From NCBI GenBank assembly GCA_951812925.1, contig OX638368.1, positions 6,510,001 through 6,574,000 on the forward strand: DNA of 64,000 nucleotides, read 5' to 3'. Each line of letters opens with the position of its first letter. Position 1 is the stretch's first letter. The notes under the pieces are model-generated. The model was given only the letters and a program-made list of their open reading frames with translations, was not told the origin of the DNA and did not search any database. This DNA is from Calliopum simillimum. Its lineage: Eukaryota > Arthropoda > Insecta > Diptera > Lauxaniidae. Position numbers and translations under genes: made by a program. Shown piece by piece: positions 23,961 through 35,820 of this stretch.

Positions 23961-24289
23961 ATATTTTTTCATATTTTTTAAATTAGGCGGCCAAAAAAAA
24001 GTGGTATTAACATTTTCATTATACATTTTATAATTTTTTTTTTTTTAAATCTTCGTTAAATTTTTTTGGAATTCCGTTGACAGAAGTCAGAAAAAAATAG
24101 TTTTGAAGAACAATTCATTTGAAAGCACTAGTAGATTAAGGGCAGCGCGCACATCACATGGAGCGCAACGAATGCGATTAACCCGTGTGTTGGATAGAAA
24201 AGTATTTTTTTCAGAATTCAAATTATACTAGTAAGGGTAGTATCTTTGGCCTAGCCAACAATGAATTACCCTACACTGCGTTTCAATTA

Positions 24290-25215
24290 TAGCCATTTGA
24301 AACTCTTACTTATATGGGAGGTGCCACGCCCTTTTGACTGAATTCACTTGCTCAGATATTGCACTAACTATGCGAAATTAGGTTTCATTATCTAGCAAAA
24401 CGTTTTCAGTACAGCATTTTTAAACTTTTGCTCATATGCGAGGTCTCACGCCTTCTTCTTCGAGTTTACCTAGATTTAGCTTAGAGCTTCCATTTACTGT
24501 CCTTAGTGTCTGAGTAAAACTTGGTTGAATCATCTCAAAAACGCATTCAGCGTAGTACTTTGGGTTTTTTGCTCATATTGGAGGTGCCACGCCCTCTTGT
24601 CCGACTTCGCTTGGTTTTTTCTCCGAGCTTGCAAATAATGTTCTTAGTGTTTGAGTGAAATTTGGTTGGGTTATCTGAAAAAAACCTTTCTATTCAGCAT
24701 TTTGAAACTTTTCCTTTTATGGGAGGTGCCACTTCCTCTTGTCCGAGTTCGCCTAGTTTTTTCTCAGAGCTTGCATTTATTGTTCTGAGTGTTTGAGTGC
24801 AATGTGGTTATCTCAGGAAACGCTTTCAGTATAACATTTTGAAATTTTTGCTTGCATAGGATGTGCCACGCCCTCTAGTCCGAATTTACCTAGTTTTTCC
24901 TTAGAGCTTATACTTATTATCCGTAGTATTTATGTGTATTTTGCTTCTGTTATTGCAAATATTGCTGTTATCGTTGCATTTTGAATATATTTTTCGTATG
25001 GGCGGAAAGCGTGTCCGTTGACCGATTTCGCTCATTTTCATTCCCGAGCTAACTTTTACGGCACACCCACTGTACCAAATTTCATCGAATTATCTTGCCT
25101 AGTTTTCCCGTAAAAAATATTTCCACAGACAGACAGCCTGCCAGACAGACAGACGGACGTGGCCATATCGCCTCAGGAGGTGACGCTGATCAAGAATATA
25201 TGAGGGGTATAGAAG
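24290..25215 (+). repeat. Dispersed repeat, five tandem units of about 140 bp, main copy
   Basis: Units start with TGGGAGGTGCCACGCCCTCT-like words near 24,316, 24,440, 24,580, 24,720 and 24,858. Each continues TTGTCCGAGTTCGCCTAG, TCAGAGCTTGCATTTA and GTGAAATTTGGTT. A non-tandem tail with CGTGTCCGTTGACCGATTTCG and (CAGA)n-rich sequence follows to about 25,215. Copies elsewhere lie at 5,575, 32,445, 50,790 and 52,200. The layout (short terminal motif, central tandem units) recalls DINE/Helitron-like non-autonomous elements, but the identity is not proven. Confidence 0.85.
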
Positions 25216-25419
25216 CAAAGGCAGCAATCTCCATTTTATTTATGGACGTGTTTTATAGTGTTTCATCACAAGCTACCATCAAACGCAACTAGATGTCACT
25301 ATCAAATATGTCCATGATTGAAGGAGAGACTGTCGTCTTTGATTCTGTAACTCTATGATCGTGCCATCTTCTTGCATTTGATGATGCCTTGTGGTCAAAC
25401 ACTAACAGACACACTCAGA

Positions 25420-25545
25420 AAAAAAATGGGGATTGCTGCCTTTGCTTCTATACCTACCCCTCATATATACTTTGCCATACCTGCCACGCATCCTTCTCTG
25501 CATTACAAACGGAACGGAAGGACAAAGTGAAAAATTGGTATGACA
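25420..25545 (-). repeat. Terminus of the 140-bp-period repeat, inverted copy
   Basis: CATCCTTCTCTGCATTACAAA and CGGAAGGACAAAGTG are the reverse complement of the terminus at 13,370-13,420. Confidence 0.8.
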
Positions 25546-25639
25546 AATCTACTACCAAATTAAGCGAGAATTCCAAAAAAAATTTAAATGTATAGCAATC
25601 AGACCCTTTTTCATACTAAAATGGAAGCCAAAAAAATGT

Positions 25640-25835
25640 GAATATCAACTTTAAAGGTCCTGAACTTTGCAAAATCCTTTTAAGCCCTATAAACCAAATA
25701 TACTCTTAGAAAGCCCATGCAATTGGCTAAAAGTTTCTTATAAAAAAAATAGATCTCTAAAACGCTGAGGCGACCAAAGAAAACTTTTTTTTAAAACAAG
25801 TCAGAAAATCAGTTGGTAATAGCAAACGAGTTCGA
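25640..25835. repeat. Half copy of the 23,640/59,866 foldback repeat
   Basis: CAACTTTAAAGGTCC, AAACCAAATA.ACTCTTAGAAAG and AAACAAGTCAGAAAAT match the central and right parts of the copy at 59,866-60,320. Confidence 0.7.
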
Positions 25836-26714
25836 GCTACGCAAATGGTCATGCCTTTCAGTCCTTTGTGGGTATCCAAAAACTGAGCTAAAACACTATG
25901 CCACTTAAGATTCGTGGGGATTAGGTGTGTTCGCCCACCTCCCCCTAAGGTATGTCTGTGGGTGAGTCCCAAATAATTTTATGTTTCAGATTATTCTGAA
26001 ACAATGGTTTAGAAAACATTACACAATTACGATACCGTCTTCATTTTTGGTAAACGATTATGTGAAGAAAATTAAGCACGGGCTGCACTTGCACTCTACT
26101 TTTTCGGGCGATTTAAGAGTTTTCTGAAGTCACGATCTGGTAATTCCTTATTCTTAAAATATTTCTTGATAAACATATTGAATCAATCCCTGATTCAACT
26201 TTGAGTAGCTCTAGAACTTAGCAAAATACTGAAGTTGTGTTAACGACTTTTGCTCAACAAAATATTATTCCCAAATCGTGTTGGCAAGAAAGCTGTGCAT
26301 CTCTTTGATGTTTATTACTTCGCCTGAACTTCATTACCTTTTATCACAGCGTTCCCAATAAGAAATTCTATGGCTGCGTAAAATTCTGTCGCACAGTGTA
26401 ATGATGATATGAAAGCGATTCGGTTGTGTTCACTGCTCAGACAACATTCGCTTGGTTTATTCAAGCAGCACTTTTAGAAGCGTGTAAACTCCCACTGACA
26501 CTTTTGACAACTCACACTTTGACATAATTTTGACACTGACAGTAATGACTGTCAACAACTTAATATCGATCCAACAAAAGAAAAAAAAACGTCTGCACGA
26601 AAATTTCACTTTCATACAAAAAATACATAAATCTAAAACAAAAAAAAAAAATAAATAAAAAGAAAGGATTGTAAATAATATTCAAATTAAATACGACGTG
26701 TAAGTGGTGTAACA

Positions 26715-29700
26715 ATGGATGTAATAAATAAATTTTATTCAACTGTGCATACGACCGTATCACAACTTTCTGGGGTGCTGCCAGGAAATAATGTAACTAG
26801 AGAATACGAAGTTTTGGATCAAGTGTGTACTGCTGGAGTTGGTAATAAGTAATTGTGTCATGAGCTGAAAAAAATATTAATAATTTTGGTTTCCTTTTTT
26901 TTTGTGAAAGGTCTTGTTTGGAAGGTTTTCAATGGCTATAAAAAATCCACAAAGCAAGAAGTCTCTGTTTTTGTATTTGAAAAAAAGACACTCGATCGTT
27001 GGACAAAAGATGATCGTGAAACTATGCTAGAGACGTTAAGGCGTGGTGTGCAGCAGCTAACAAAAATACGACATCCGCATGTATTGACTGTACAGCATCC
27101 TTTAGAAGAAAGTCGCGACTGCTTGGCTTTTGCAACAGAACCTGTTTTTGCATCGCTATCGAATGTTGTTGGTGACCACGTTAAGTCTGACAGAAAGCTC
27201 TATGATGTAGAAATTCGCCATGGTCTGTTGCAGCTCTTCGATGGCATTATGTTTTTGCACACTGACGCAAAAATTGTACATCGAAATATTTGCGCTGAAG
27301 CGATAATCATCAATAAGAATCGTAGTTGGAAGCTGTTTGGTTTTGATTTTTGCATTCTAAATCAGCCTGGTGCTGATGGGAAGCCTTTTTGGGCATGCAA
27401 AGAATTTTCCACATCTATGCATGCATTAACGCAACCCAGTTTAGAATATTGTGCTCCAGAAATTGCTTTGCATAGCATCAATAATCCAGATAGTGATCTC
27501 TTTTCATTGGGTAAGTCAGTCAATTGAATGAAAAATTGTACAATATATCGATTTTATTCTCTTTTAAGGTGTTTTAATTTTTACCATATACTCTGGTAAA
27601 CCACTTAAAATGTTTGGTAGTGATTATAGTTCATTTCGTCGTTATGCGACTGACTTAAATCAACGGAAATACCCACCAATGAATGTTGTTCCCAGTGAAT
27701 TGACTGAATCATTAAAAGCGCTTTTGCATCCCAGTCCGAATATGAGACCGAAATTACATGAATTGAAACAAGTAAGTGATTAAGTGTAATATTTTTTATT
27801 AAACTTAAAAATCTTAGTTTTAAAAATAAAAAAACTTAAATTCTAAACAGTTTTCAGCGCAGTTTTTTTTAGTGGGCATAAATATACATTTTACAAAATA
27901 TTTTTGATTTTACTTAAAAGAAACTTAAGGGCAAAATCGATGACTATAAATAAAGAAAAAAAAATAACTCCTTTCAGTTAGGGTTCTTATAAACCTCTTA
28001 CAATTTTTTTTTATATATCATGATATTAAAGAAAAAATCAGATTTCTACCAACTTTGAAAATTAAATTTTTATATAATAGAAAATGTATTCTCTTCGAAA
28101 CGTAATTTAAATTGTACTGATATCCTTTTTTTTGGAGATATATCCTAAAAAGTTAAGAAAAAAATCCAAAAAACACGTTCTTTGCAACTGTCAGTTTACG
28201 ATATTTCGGAGGAAAAAAAAGATATCGACAAAATTAAAATTGAGTTTTGAAGAAAAAATGTTAAACCGTCAGCCACCACGTTTTATAGCTAAAAATAGCA
28301 TAGTCTTGTTACATTGCTTCAAAAATAGCGAAAACGGTGTTTTTTGCACTTTAATGTTACGATATCTCAAAAACCATAAAAGGCACAGATTCACACAGAG
28401 ACCGGATTCGAAATCAGCATCGCCAAATACATCTAAAATCGCTATTTTAATTCTTATTTCATTCACTTGTTTTTTACGTTCCTTAGAAAATCTATGAAAA
28501 CTTTCTATTAACCCATTTTGCCCAATAAAAAACTAAGTGCCAAGATTTCGATTTTAAAAAGCATATCATTTTACTCAGGAGACTTAGGACTATTGATTTC
28601 AGCAAAAAAAAAAAAAGGTTACCGTCACATGATATTACGTTTTGCCCCATGGGGGGGGCGAAGGGGTCACGAGGAGAGCCCCTTTTCACATATTTTTAAA
28701 ATTGAATAAAGTTCACCATAGAAACAAAATGATTACGCCCACATTTAGATGAAAATAATGTGGGCGTTGTTTCATTTTTTTCCCCCTCTTTCTAAAATTT
28801 ATGGCTTTATTTCGTTTATACGAGGGTTGCCTTTTATGTTTCGGGATTGGGCAACACTAATGTCAATAGCTAAAATCTGGCAACACCATAATAAAGTTTG
28901 ACATTTTTTAGCATAAACGTACTCACAACGTTTTGACGTACAAGTGCTATTTGTTTTGTTTACAGTGAGTTAAGAAAATCAATTTTTCCATTGATTATTT
29001 AAAACATGGCTAAATTATGGGGTTTCCAACGAGAACAAACCTTTTTTACGGCCAGGTGTTCATGCAATATTGAATGTATGCTGGTCCCACTAATGCCTAA
29101 GGTTGTCTCAATCTCACGATAGGTCACATGAAGATCTTGCGATATCAGCTGGCGCACAGCATCAATGGTTTCCGGAACAACAACTGATTTTGGACGACCT
29201 TCACGAAATTCGTCTTGGAGTGAGCGACGGCCACGATTGAATTCATTAAACCAGTTTTTCACAGTGTAGGATGGTGCTTCATCGCCATACAAAGGTTTAA
29301 GTTCATCGATGCACTCTTATCGTGATAATCCACGTCGAAAGCTGTGAAAAATGATCGCCGTACGTCAAAACGTTCTGAGTACGTTTATGCTAAAAAATGT
29401 TAAACTTTATTATGGTGTTGCCAGATTTTAGCTATTGACATTAGTGTTGCCCAATCCCGAAATATAACCTACGTTTGTAGGTCTTCTATTATTTTGTATG
29501 GGCTATATTTCATTTTATTAAATGGATGATGATATGTAGTCTTTTTAGATGGGCGCTATTTCCGTACTTTTACTACCATTTAAAAATCAAACTGCAATTT
29601 CTTAAATTATATTATTAATTTTACAGATAGCATATTTCCAAGATGTTGGTGTCAAAACGCTCAGTTATCTTGATTCACTTTATCAATGGGATAATTTACA

Positions 29701-31558
29701 AAAATCGAAATTCTACAAAGGATTGCCGCAAATAATACCAACACTCCCACATCGTGTCAATCTACACTCCATTTTGCCATATCTCGTTAAAGAGTTTATC
29801 AATTCACCCATGATACCCTTTGTTTTGCCCAATGTTTTACTCATTGCGGAAATGAGCAGCCAAAAAGAATATTGCGATTATATACTTCCACATTTAAAGC
29901 CGATTTTTAAGCTCACTGATCCGATACAAATTCTTTTGATTTTTATGCAAAAAATGGATTTGTTATTGAAGTTAACGCCAGCTGAAGAGGTTAAAATGCA
30001 TGTGCTCCCACTGCTGTATCGTTCCTTAGAATGTGATATGCCGCAGATACAAGAATTATGCTTAGCTGTATTACCAACATTTTCGACATTAATTGATTAT
30101 AATGCCATGAAGAATGCAGTAATACCACGTATAAAGAAACTTTGCTTAAACAGCTCAAATGTATCGATTAAGGTTAATTGTTTAATTTCGATTGGAAAAC
30201 TTCTTGAGAATCTCGATAAATGGTTAGTGCTCGATGAGATTTTACCCTTTTTACAGCAAATACAAAGTCGTGAGCCAGCAATTGTTATGGCAATTATTGG
30301 TATGTAAATAAATATTCCTAGTTGTTCTTAATTGATATTTTGCATTCGATTTTCTATTAAAAGGAATTTATAAAATTGCCATGACAAATACAAAACTTGG
30401 CATAACTAAAGATGTAATGGCACACAAGTGCATTCCCTTTTTGATGCCACTCTGTGTCGAAAATGGACTGACCATTGCTCAATTTAATAGTATCGTAGCT
30501 CTGATTAAGGAAATGTTTAGTCGTGTCGAGAAGGAGCAACGCGAAAAATTGGAACAATTAAGTACCATACAACGTGATAATAGGTGAGTAAACAAAAAAA
30601 GCTCTTTTTTCTGAAGTAAGCGTTTTATAAATAATAATAAATGCACTACAAAATTATTATAGCAAAATTTAGTCAAGATAATATCAAGCTACCATAAAAA
30701 TTGTGCTATGAAAACATTAACAAGTTTTTGCAAAATTCTATTAGAGTAAATGCAAAAGATTCAACTTTTAATTTATAACGTTTTTAACATTTTATTATTG
30801 TAGGCCAAAAGATGCTTCGGAAATATTAGCATCAGAATTGGATAGAACTTCCAGTCCCGGAGATTTTGGCAGCGCAAATGATGACATGTTTTCTGGTTTC
30901 TCTATTGGGCAGCCAGCAACGAAATCAACAAGCCTCAATAAAAATAAGGAGCAATTAAAGATCTCGAATGATGCGCTTAAGTATGCAATGGTTATTTTTT
31001 GAATTTCGTTATATTCTTTAACTTTCTTTTGATAGAATATCGCACAGTACATCATCTGCACATGCACAGAAACCTGATATTTTAACTTCTTTTATGAACA
31101 CAAATCTTTCTAACATACGTACTACTACGAATACAATGCCCACAAATAATACATTCCAAAGCAACAGCATGAACAACACAGCAAACACAACAAGCAACAA
31201 CGATTCCTGGAGTAATAACTGGCATAGCGCAAATCCACTTGTAATGAATAATCAATTGGCATCACCACAATCCAGTAGCAACAATAATTTCACAGCATTT
31301 GATAATATTGATCCTTTTAGCAATGCAGCAAGTGGAAATGCATTTGCTGCACCAAAGCCAGCAGTAAATTATATCTATCCCACGGTGTCCAATGCAGCAG
31401 TGCCGCCGTCGACAGGAGTGAACAACGGCAGCAGTATGAATAAAAGAACAAAACCATTAACGTTGACGCCACAACAAACACAAAACCAAGCCAACACCAA
31501 CGATAACAAAAATTTTAATATTTTATCACAGCAAGACATATTGAACTTTTTAAACTAA
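26715..31558 (+). CDS. SCYL2: SCYL2-like pseudokinase (CG1951 orthologue)
   Basis: Seven exons join in frame with GT-AG introns: 26715-26841, 26911-27510, 27569-27771, 29627-30299, 30364-30583, 30804-30980, 31036-31558; 840 residues. Residues about 30-310 form a protein-kinase-like domain, about 310-610 a HEAT-type helical repeat region, and the rest an Asn/Ser/Thr-rich low-complexity tail. The catalytic loop reads HRNICAEAI (Asn for the catalytic Asp) and the DFG position reads GFDFC, so it is a pseudokinase, as in SCYL2/CVAK104. In the family it binds clathrin and adaptors and acts in endosome-Golgi traffic. The first-exon ATG opens a long in-frame exon after stop-rich sequence. Intron 3 is unusually long (about 1.85 kb) because it holds a deleted mariner. 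The ORF start inside intron 1 (26,853) is not the real start. Confidence 0.93.
27772..29626 (+). other. SCYL2 intron 3, transposon-enlarged
   Basis: Begins GTAAGTGA after codon Gln310 and ends TTTTACAG. Other introns of the gene are 55-220 bp. It contains the mariner derivative at 28,820-29,475 and AT-rich sequence with no other gene. Confidence 0.85.
28820..29475 (-). mobile_element. Internally deleted mariner with about 110-bp inverted repeats
   Basis: The left end (ACGAGGGTTGCC, then TTTCGGGATTGGGCAACACT) and the right end in reverse complement (ACGTAGGTTATATTTCGGG, then ATTGGGCAACACTAATGTCA) match for about 110 bp, through AAACTTTATTATGGTGTTGCC. Between them, on the minus strand (28,999-29,292), is the N-terminal part of a mariner transposase: YTVKNWFNEFNRGRRSLQD, EFREGRPKSVVVPETIDAVR, GISGTSIHSILHEHL and RWKPHNL. 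The catalytic domain is deleted. Total about 656 bp. Confidence 0.88.
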
Positions 31559-32440
31559 AGTTTTAATTCTAGTATATTTAGACAATTCAGCAGCTATGTG
31601 GTTTTATTGTATGAATATAATTGAGTAATTGTATGTGCAATCTATCTATGCATTTGTGCCGTAAACTTTTATTGTATGTTAATCTAAAAAAAAAACAAAC
31701 ACGTGTATGAATATCCTTAACATTACATATTCAAATTGAATATATCGTCTAAACTAAATATTTTAATGAAAATCTATAGAAAACCTGTATAAGCTAAAAT
31801 AACTATATGTCATATCTGTATTAAAACAATCTAATTAAATTATGTATTAAAAACAAAAAACGCAAAATGTTGATTCTCTATACCTATCGGAGTCTCGACC
31901 AGACGATGTGCCATAAACTTTTTGAAATAATTCAGTTATCAATGCTTAAAAAAAAAGAGTTATTTCACAATAGGGGTGAATACCAATAATTCCAAATGCT
32001 GTGAGAAATCTGCACTTTCCAATTTTTTGGCTTATACTAAGTTTCCACCGGAGATTTATGAGGTGATTTAAGGCTGTGTCTAGATTTAGCTCTAAATCTG
32101 GGCATAAATCACATGATTTACCATACAAAAATAAATCTATTTCTACCGAGCTTTATTTTAAGTCTGCGTATAAATCCAAGCAGGGCTGCCGATTTTGGTT
32201 ATTTTCGATAAAGTGGCACCTCTCAACTTTGACAATTGCCATTAAATGTCATTAAAAAAAAGCAAATCGTAGATAACTATTGAGAAGAAAGGAAACAAAA
32301 AACTTGAATCCTTCAGCTTATGACATTTACTTTCAAAAATAAATCTCTTTCGGCCGGCGGAGTACGACTTGTGTGTAGATGTGCAAAAAGATATAATTAT
32401 GTTAATATTTTGACTTTAAGCCGGGTAAAATTTAATACAA
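31559..32440. other. SCYL2 3' flank and intergenic sequence
   Basis: AT-rich, with candidate polyadenylation words (AATTAAAT/ATTAAA near 31,820-31,850). No further gene. Confidence 0.5.
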
Positions 32441-32444
32441 ATTT

Positions 32445-33190
32445 TTATACCCTACACCCAGGGTATATTCACTTTGTCCTTCCGTTTGTAACGCAGAGAA
32501 GGAGGCGTGGCAGATATTGAAAAGTATACATCTTCTTGACCAGCGTCACCTCCTGCGTCGATATAGCCATGTCCGTCTGTCTGGTTGGATGGCTGGCTGT
32601 GCATGGAAATACATTTTTTGGGAAAACTGAGCAAGATAATGCAATGAAATTTGGGACACTGCCTCCGTCGTCAAAGTTAGTTCGTGGAATTGAAAATGAG
32701 CGAAATCGGTCAACGGACACGCCTACCGCCCATACAAAAATTATATTCAAAATGCAACTTTGGGAGTATTTTTCCCGACAATGCAACCAAAATACACATA
32801 AATACTACAAATTGTAAGCGCAAGCTCTGAGCAAAAACTAGGTGAATTCGAACAAGAGGGCGTGGCACCTCCCATATAAGCAAAAGCTTCAAAACGCGAT
32901 ACTGAAAGCGTTTCTTGAGATAATCGAACTAAATTTTACTCAGACACTAAGAGCTATAAATGCATGGTCTGAGCAAAAACTGGGTGAAATCGGACAAAAG
33001 GGCATGGCACCTCCCATATAGGCATAACTTTCAAAATGCTACACTGAAAGAGTTTTTTGAGATAACCCGACTAAATTTCATTCTAATACTAACAACTATA
33101 AATGCAAGCTCTGAGCAAAAACTGGGTGAAATCAGACAAGAGGGCGTGGTACTTCCCATATAAGCAAAATTTTTAAGATACTGCAGTGTA
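32445..33190 (-). repeat. Dispersed repeat with 140-bp period, inverted copy
   Basis: The terminus TATACCCTACACCCAGGGTA at 32,447 is followed by the CAGACGGACATGG-type block. Then three inverted tandem units follow, each containing GGGCGTGGCACCTCCCATAT, near 32,858, 33,000 and 33,141. The flank AAAGTTAGTTCGTGG near 32,673 is the empty-site equivalent of the MITE insertion at 50,886. Confidence 0.85.
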
Positions 33191-33414
33191 GTGCATTTAA
33201 TGTTTGGCCAGGCCAAATGTTACACCGTTACTAGTTATTTTTTTTATTGCAATTTACGGCGGCTCGATATTGATTTAGATCTAGATTGGGCAGTTTTTTA
33301 GAATTTTTCGTTGATTTTTTTGTCGCTATACTCTTTGCCGCAAAAAAATGTAACCCAGCTTAGTACGTATATACTTACATTGGGTAGACCTAAAAAAATA
33401 ACTTCGGAACGTTA

Positions 33415-33596
33415 TTGGCCCCTATTGCGGTTGTCGATTTGCGATAAAATCGATGGCCATCGATTTTTTCTTCTAGTCCTATCTTTGAAACTACATCACC
33501 GATTCCACTAATTTATGTCTTACATGTCATTTAAAGTCATTTGCAATCAAATGGCCAAAATTTTATCGCAAATCGACAACCGCAATAGAGGCCATT
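33415..33596. mobile_element. Short TIR MITE, about 180 bp
   Basis: The ends share a 29-base perfect inverted repeat (CTATTGCGGTTGTCGATTTG and continuing to TAAAAT), extended outward by TGGCC with one mismatch. There is no coding capacity. It lies just outside the Fanzor element, so it is not part of it. Confidence 0.85.
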
Positions 33597-33759
33597 GAGT
33601 TTCGTAATGTATGACCGCGAAAGAACAACTAAAAAACCCTGTCGTTATGGAGAAAAACACGCAATTAGCAATCTAAAAATCCAGTACAAAATACTGCTAT
33701 AGAACAATATGACCAATTAGAAAAAATATTTTTATATAAAGCATTATCAGTTTTTTTTT

Positions 33760-33763
33760 TTAT
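33760..33763. repeat. TTAT target-site duplication, left
   Basis: The direct repeat TTAT abuts the CCC end of the Fanzor element; its partner is at 35,907-35,910. The left copy lies at the end of a T run, so chance identity is possible. Confidence 0.65.
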
Positions 33764-34026
33764 CCCTTTCAGACCCATAAACCCCAAATTACAATAGTGT
33801 ATTTAGACTTTTTTTCCGTGAGCGTAGACTATAAAAGCGGTTCATTTTTGTTGAAGTTAAACTTTGTAAACCAAATAGTAACTCTACAATTTTATACTTG
33901 AGAATTTGAATTTAAGTTTTCCTTTATGTATCCTTTTAAATATTTTTGATGTAGAAAAATATTTTTCATTCGTTTTAATAAATCAATCACAATAATTTTC
34001 ATTTCATTGTCACACTTGGCACTGTG

Positions 34027-35820
34027 ATGCCGAAACGAAAGGAACCCTGCAACAATAACAACAAAGAGCAAGTGCAAAATTTTGTCATCAAGAAGGCACT
34101 CTATTCAACATGTAAAAATGTGGACGTATTCAATAAGATTCAACGCGATGTTGCCGAAATGTCAGCGCTCTTTGTCGAAGTTTCAAGGTGAAATTGATTT
34201 TATTTTTGTGTTGTCGAAATGTTGTCGCAATGGCATTTATTGATTTTACTGTACATACATTTGTAGGTACATTCATTTTACTTTGATGAAAAAATGGACT
34301 GTTGGTGACTTTTCTGAAATCAAATTTGCCGATTACTACTATCATCTCATGCAAAAAAAGAAGCCCAAATACGTTGTAGACGCTACATATGCATCATTGA
34401 GGCAACATTTGCCACTCTACGACAGCTCATATAGATCGAATCTCTTCATAGATTCCGCTAACCAGTACAGTACACTATTTCACAACAACATATGGATGCA
34501 CGCGTATTCAAGGCTGCGTAGATTTTTCAGCAAATTCACACAAGACCACTCAAAAATATACAATACTCTTCGTTATTTATTCAGCGAGGACAACGAGTTG
34601 GACCAAAAGTCACGAGATCCCGATTTGGATTTGCTGCTTCACATGACCGAGGAATTGCAATGGCGTGGCGAAAAATTTGCAAAGTTGCAAAATAAAAAAA
34701 ATTACTGGGCTTCGATAAAAATATTTTTCAATCTCCAACGCTTCAACGAGCGCAACAATTACAAAAACTTTTCAATGATACCCATTTTCAAACACGGCGC
34801 ACACCATATTCGCTATGATTCTTTTGCTTATTTCAATTTACTTTGTTCTTTAAAATTATTCAAGGGCGCATGGAAGGATTTCAACCGTGAGGAATATTGG
34901 TGTAAATACTTTAAACTACCGAAAAGCCAATTTGCTTTTTCACTGCAGACCGATGGTGTATCAGTTTCATTCCTGATGCAAAAGCCCAATTCTAAAACAA
35001 TGGTAAAGACAAAGTGTGTGTTAAAGAAAAAGAAGGAAAAAAACAAAATGACAAGTTGCAAACAAACGGATTATTTTTCAGCGACAAAATTGGAGAAAAT
35101 TAGATGCACCAAATTGGTCTAGATCCGGGGCTTCGGTTGCTCTACGGTGGTGTGCGTAATGGGAAACCGATAAAATTGAAAAGTTCGACATATCATCACA
35201 TGAGCGGGTTTTATTCACGTAAATACAAACTTTCAAAAATTACTTCAAAATGTCCGCCAAATACAAAATTTTCTTCCAATTCAATCAACGATCTTGACGA
35301 ATATATTCGGTACGAGTTGGAAATTTTTCAAGAGAAACAAAAAATTTTTAGTCAACGAAAAGTCACGCGATTAAAATTACAAAAGTTCATACAAGTTGAA
35401 AAAACCTGTCAGCGGTTAACAAATGAACTTGCGGGAGATGTAGCAGAACAAACTTTAATTTGCATTGGGTCTACGGAAATATCATCAAATTCACCAATTC
35501 GCGGTTACATACGAACACCACATCGTAAATTCATACAAGCACTAAAAGAGCGAAGAAATGTCGATATCATATTCATCAATGAATTCAGGACAACAAAGTT
35601 GTGCGCAAATTGCAAATCACCCGAAAATAAAACATCTCAGTCCCCACACAGGTATCAATTTTGTCCAAATTGCAATACTTGTTGGAACCGAGATGTTAAT
35701 GCCGGTGTAAATATATTGTACCTGGGCGACTGCATAATTAGTGGGACACAAAAACACGAAAATTTCCAAAAATACAAAAGTAACACTATTGCTCCTACCG
35801 AGGAAAATGTGTCTACTTGA
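34027..35820 (+). pseudogene. Fanzor (eukaryotic TnpB-like) nuclease, one frame break
   Basis: RNA-guided DNA endonuclease family. Exon 1 (34,027-34,187) and exon 2 (from 34,267) join across a 79-bp GT-AG intron; without splicing, a stop follows at once. The first part, in one frame to 35,122, has FKHGAHHIRYDSFAYFNLL and FAFSLQTDGVSVSFLM, typical of the Fanzor wedge/RuvC entry. The second part, 35,104-35,820, has RuvC-I GLDPG (Asp codon 35,122-35,124), candidate glutamates at 35,476 (GSTEISS) and 35,581 (NEFRTTK), a zinc ribbon with Cys codons at 35,602, 35,611, 35,662 and 35,671, and RuvC-III NRDVNAG (Asp 35,692-35,694). Intact length would be about 570 residues, usual for the family. The halves differ by one base within 35,104-35,119. 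This could be a real mutation in an AAA run, a sequence error, or less likely recoding. The N-terminus is lysine/arginine-bearing (MPKRK). Confidence 0.88.
34188..34266 (+). other. Spliceosomal intron of the Fanzor gene
   Basis: GTGAAATTG...TTTGTAG, 79 bp, phase 2. Joining AG to G restores Arg and continues into RYIHFTLMKKW in the frame of the large ORF. It shows the gene is adapted to a eukaryotic host and is not bacterial contamination. Confidence 0.8.

Noticed and set aside
26853..26910. Alternative SCYL2 start within intron 1
   Set aside because: The exon-1 ATG at 26,715 joins in phase and provides the conserved N-terminus; the intronic stretch has clean GT and AG borders.
28132..28497. 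121-codon ORF in SCYL2 intron 3
   Set aside because: Basic, low-complexity sequence with no domain, lying within a spliced intron.
34027..35820. Bacterial TnpB contamination or horizontal scaffold
   Set aside because: A spliceosomal intron, AT-rich fly-like codon use and continuity with fly genes on both sides argue for a genomic Fanzor.
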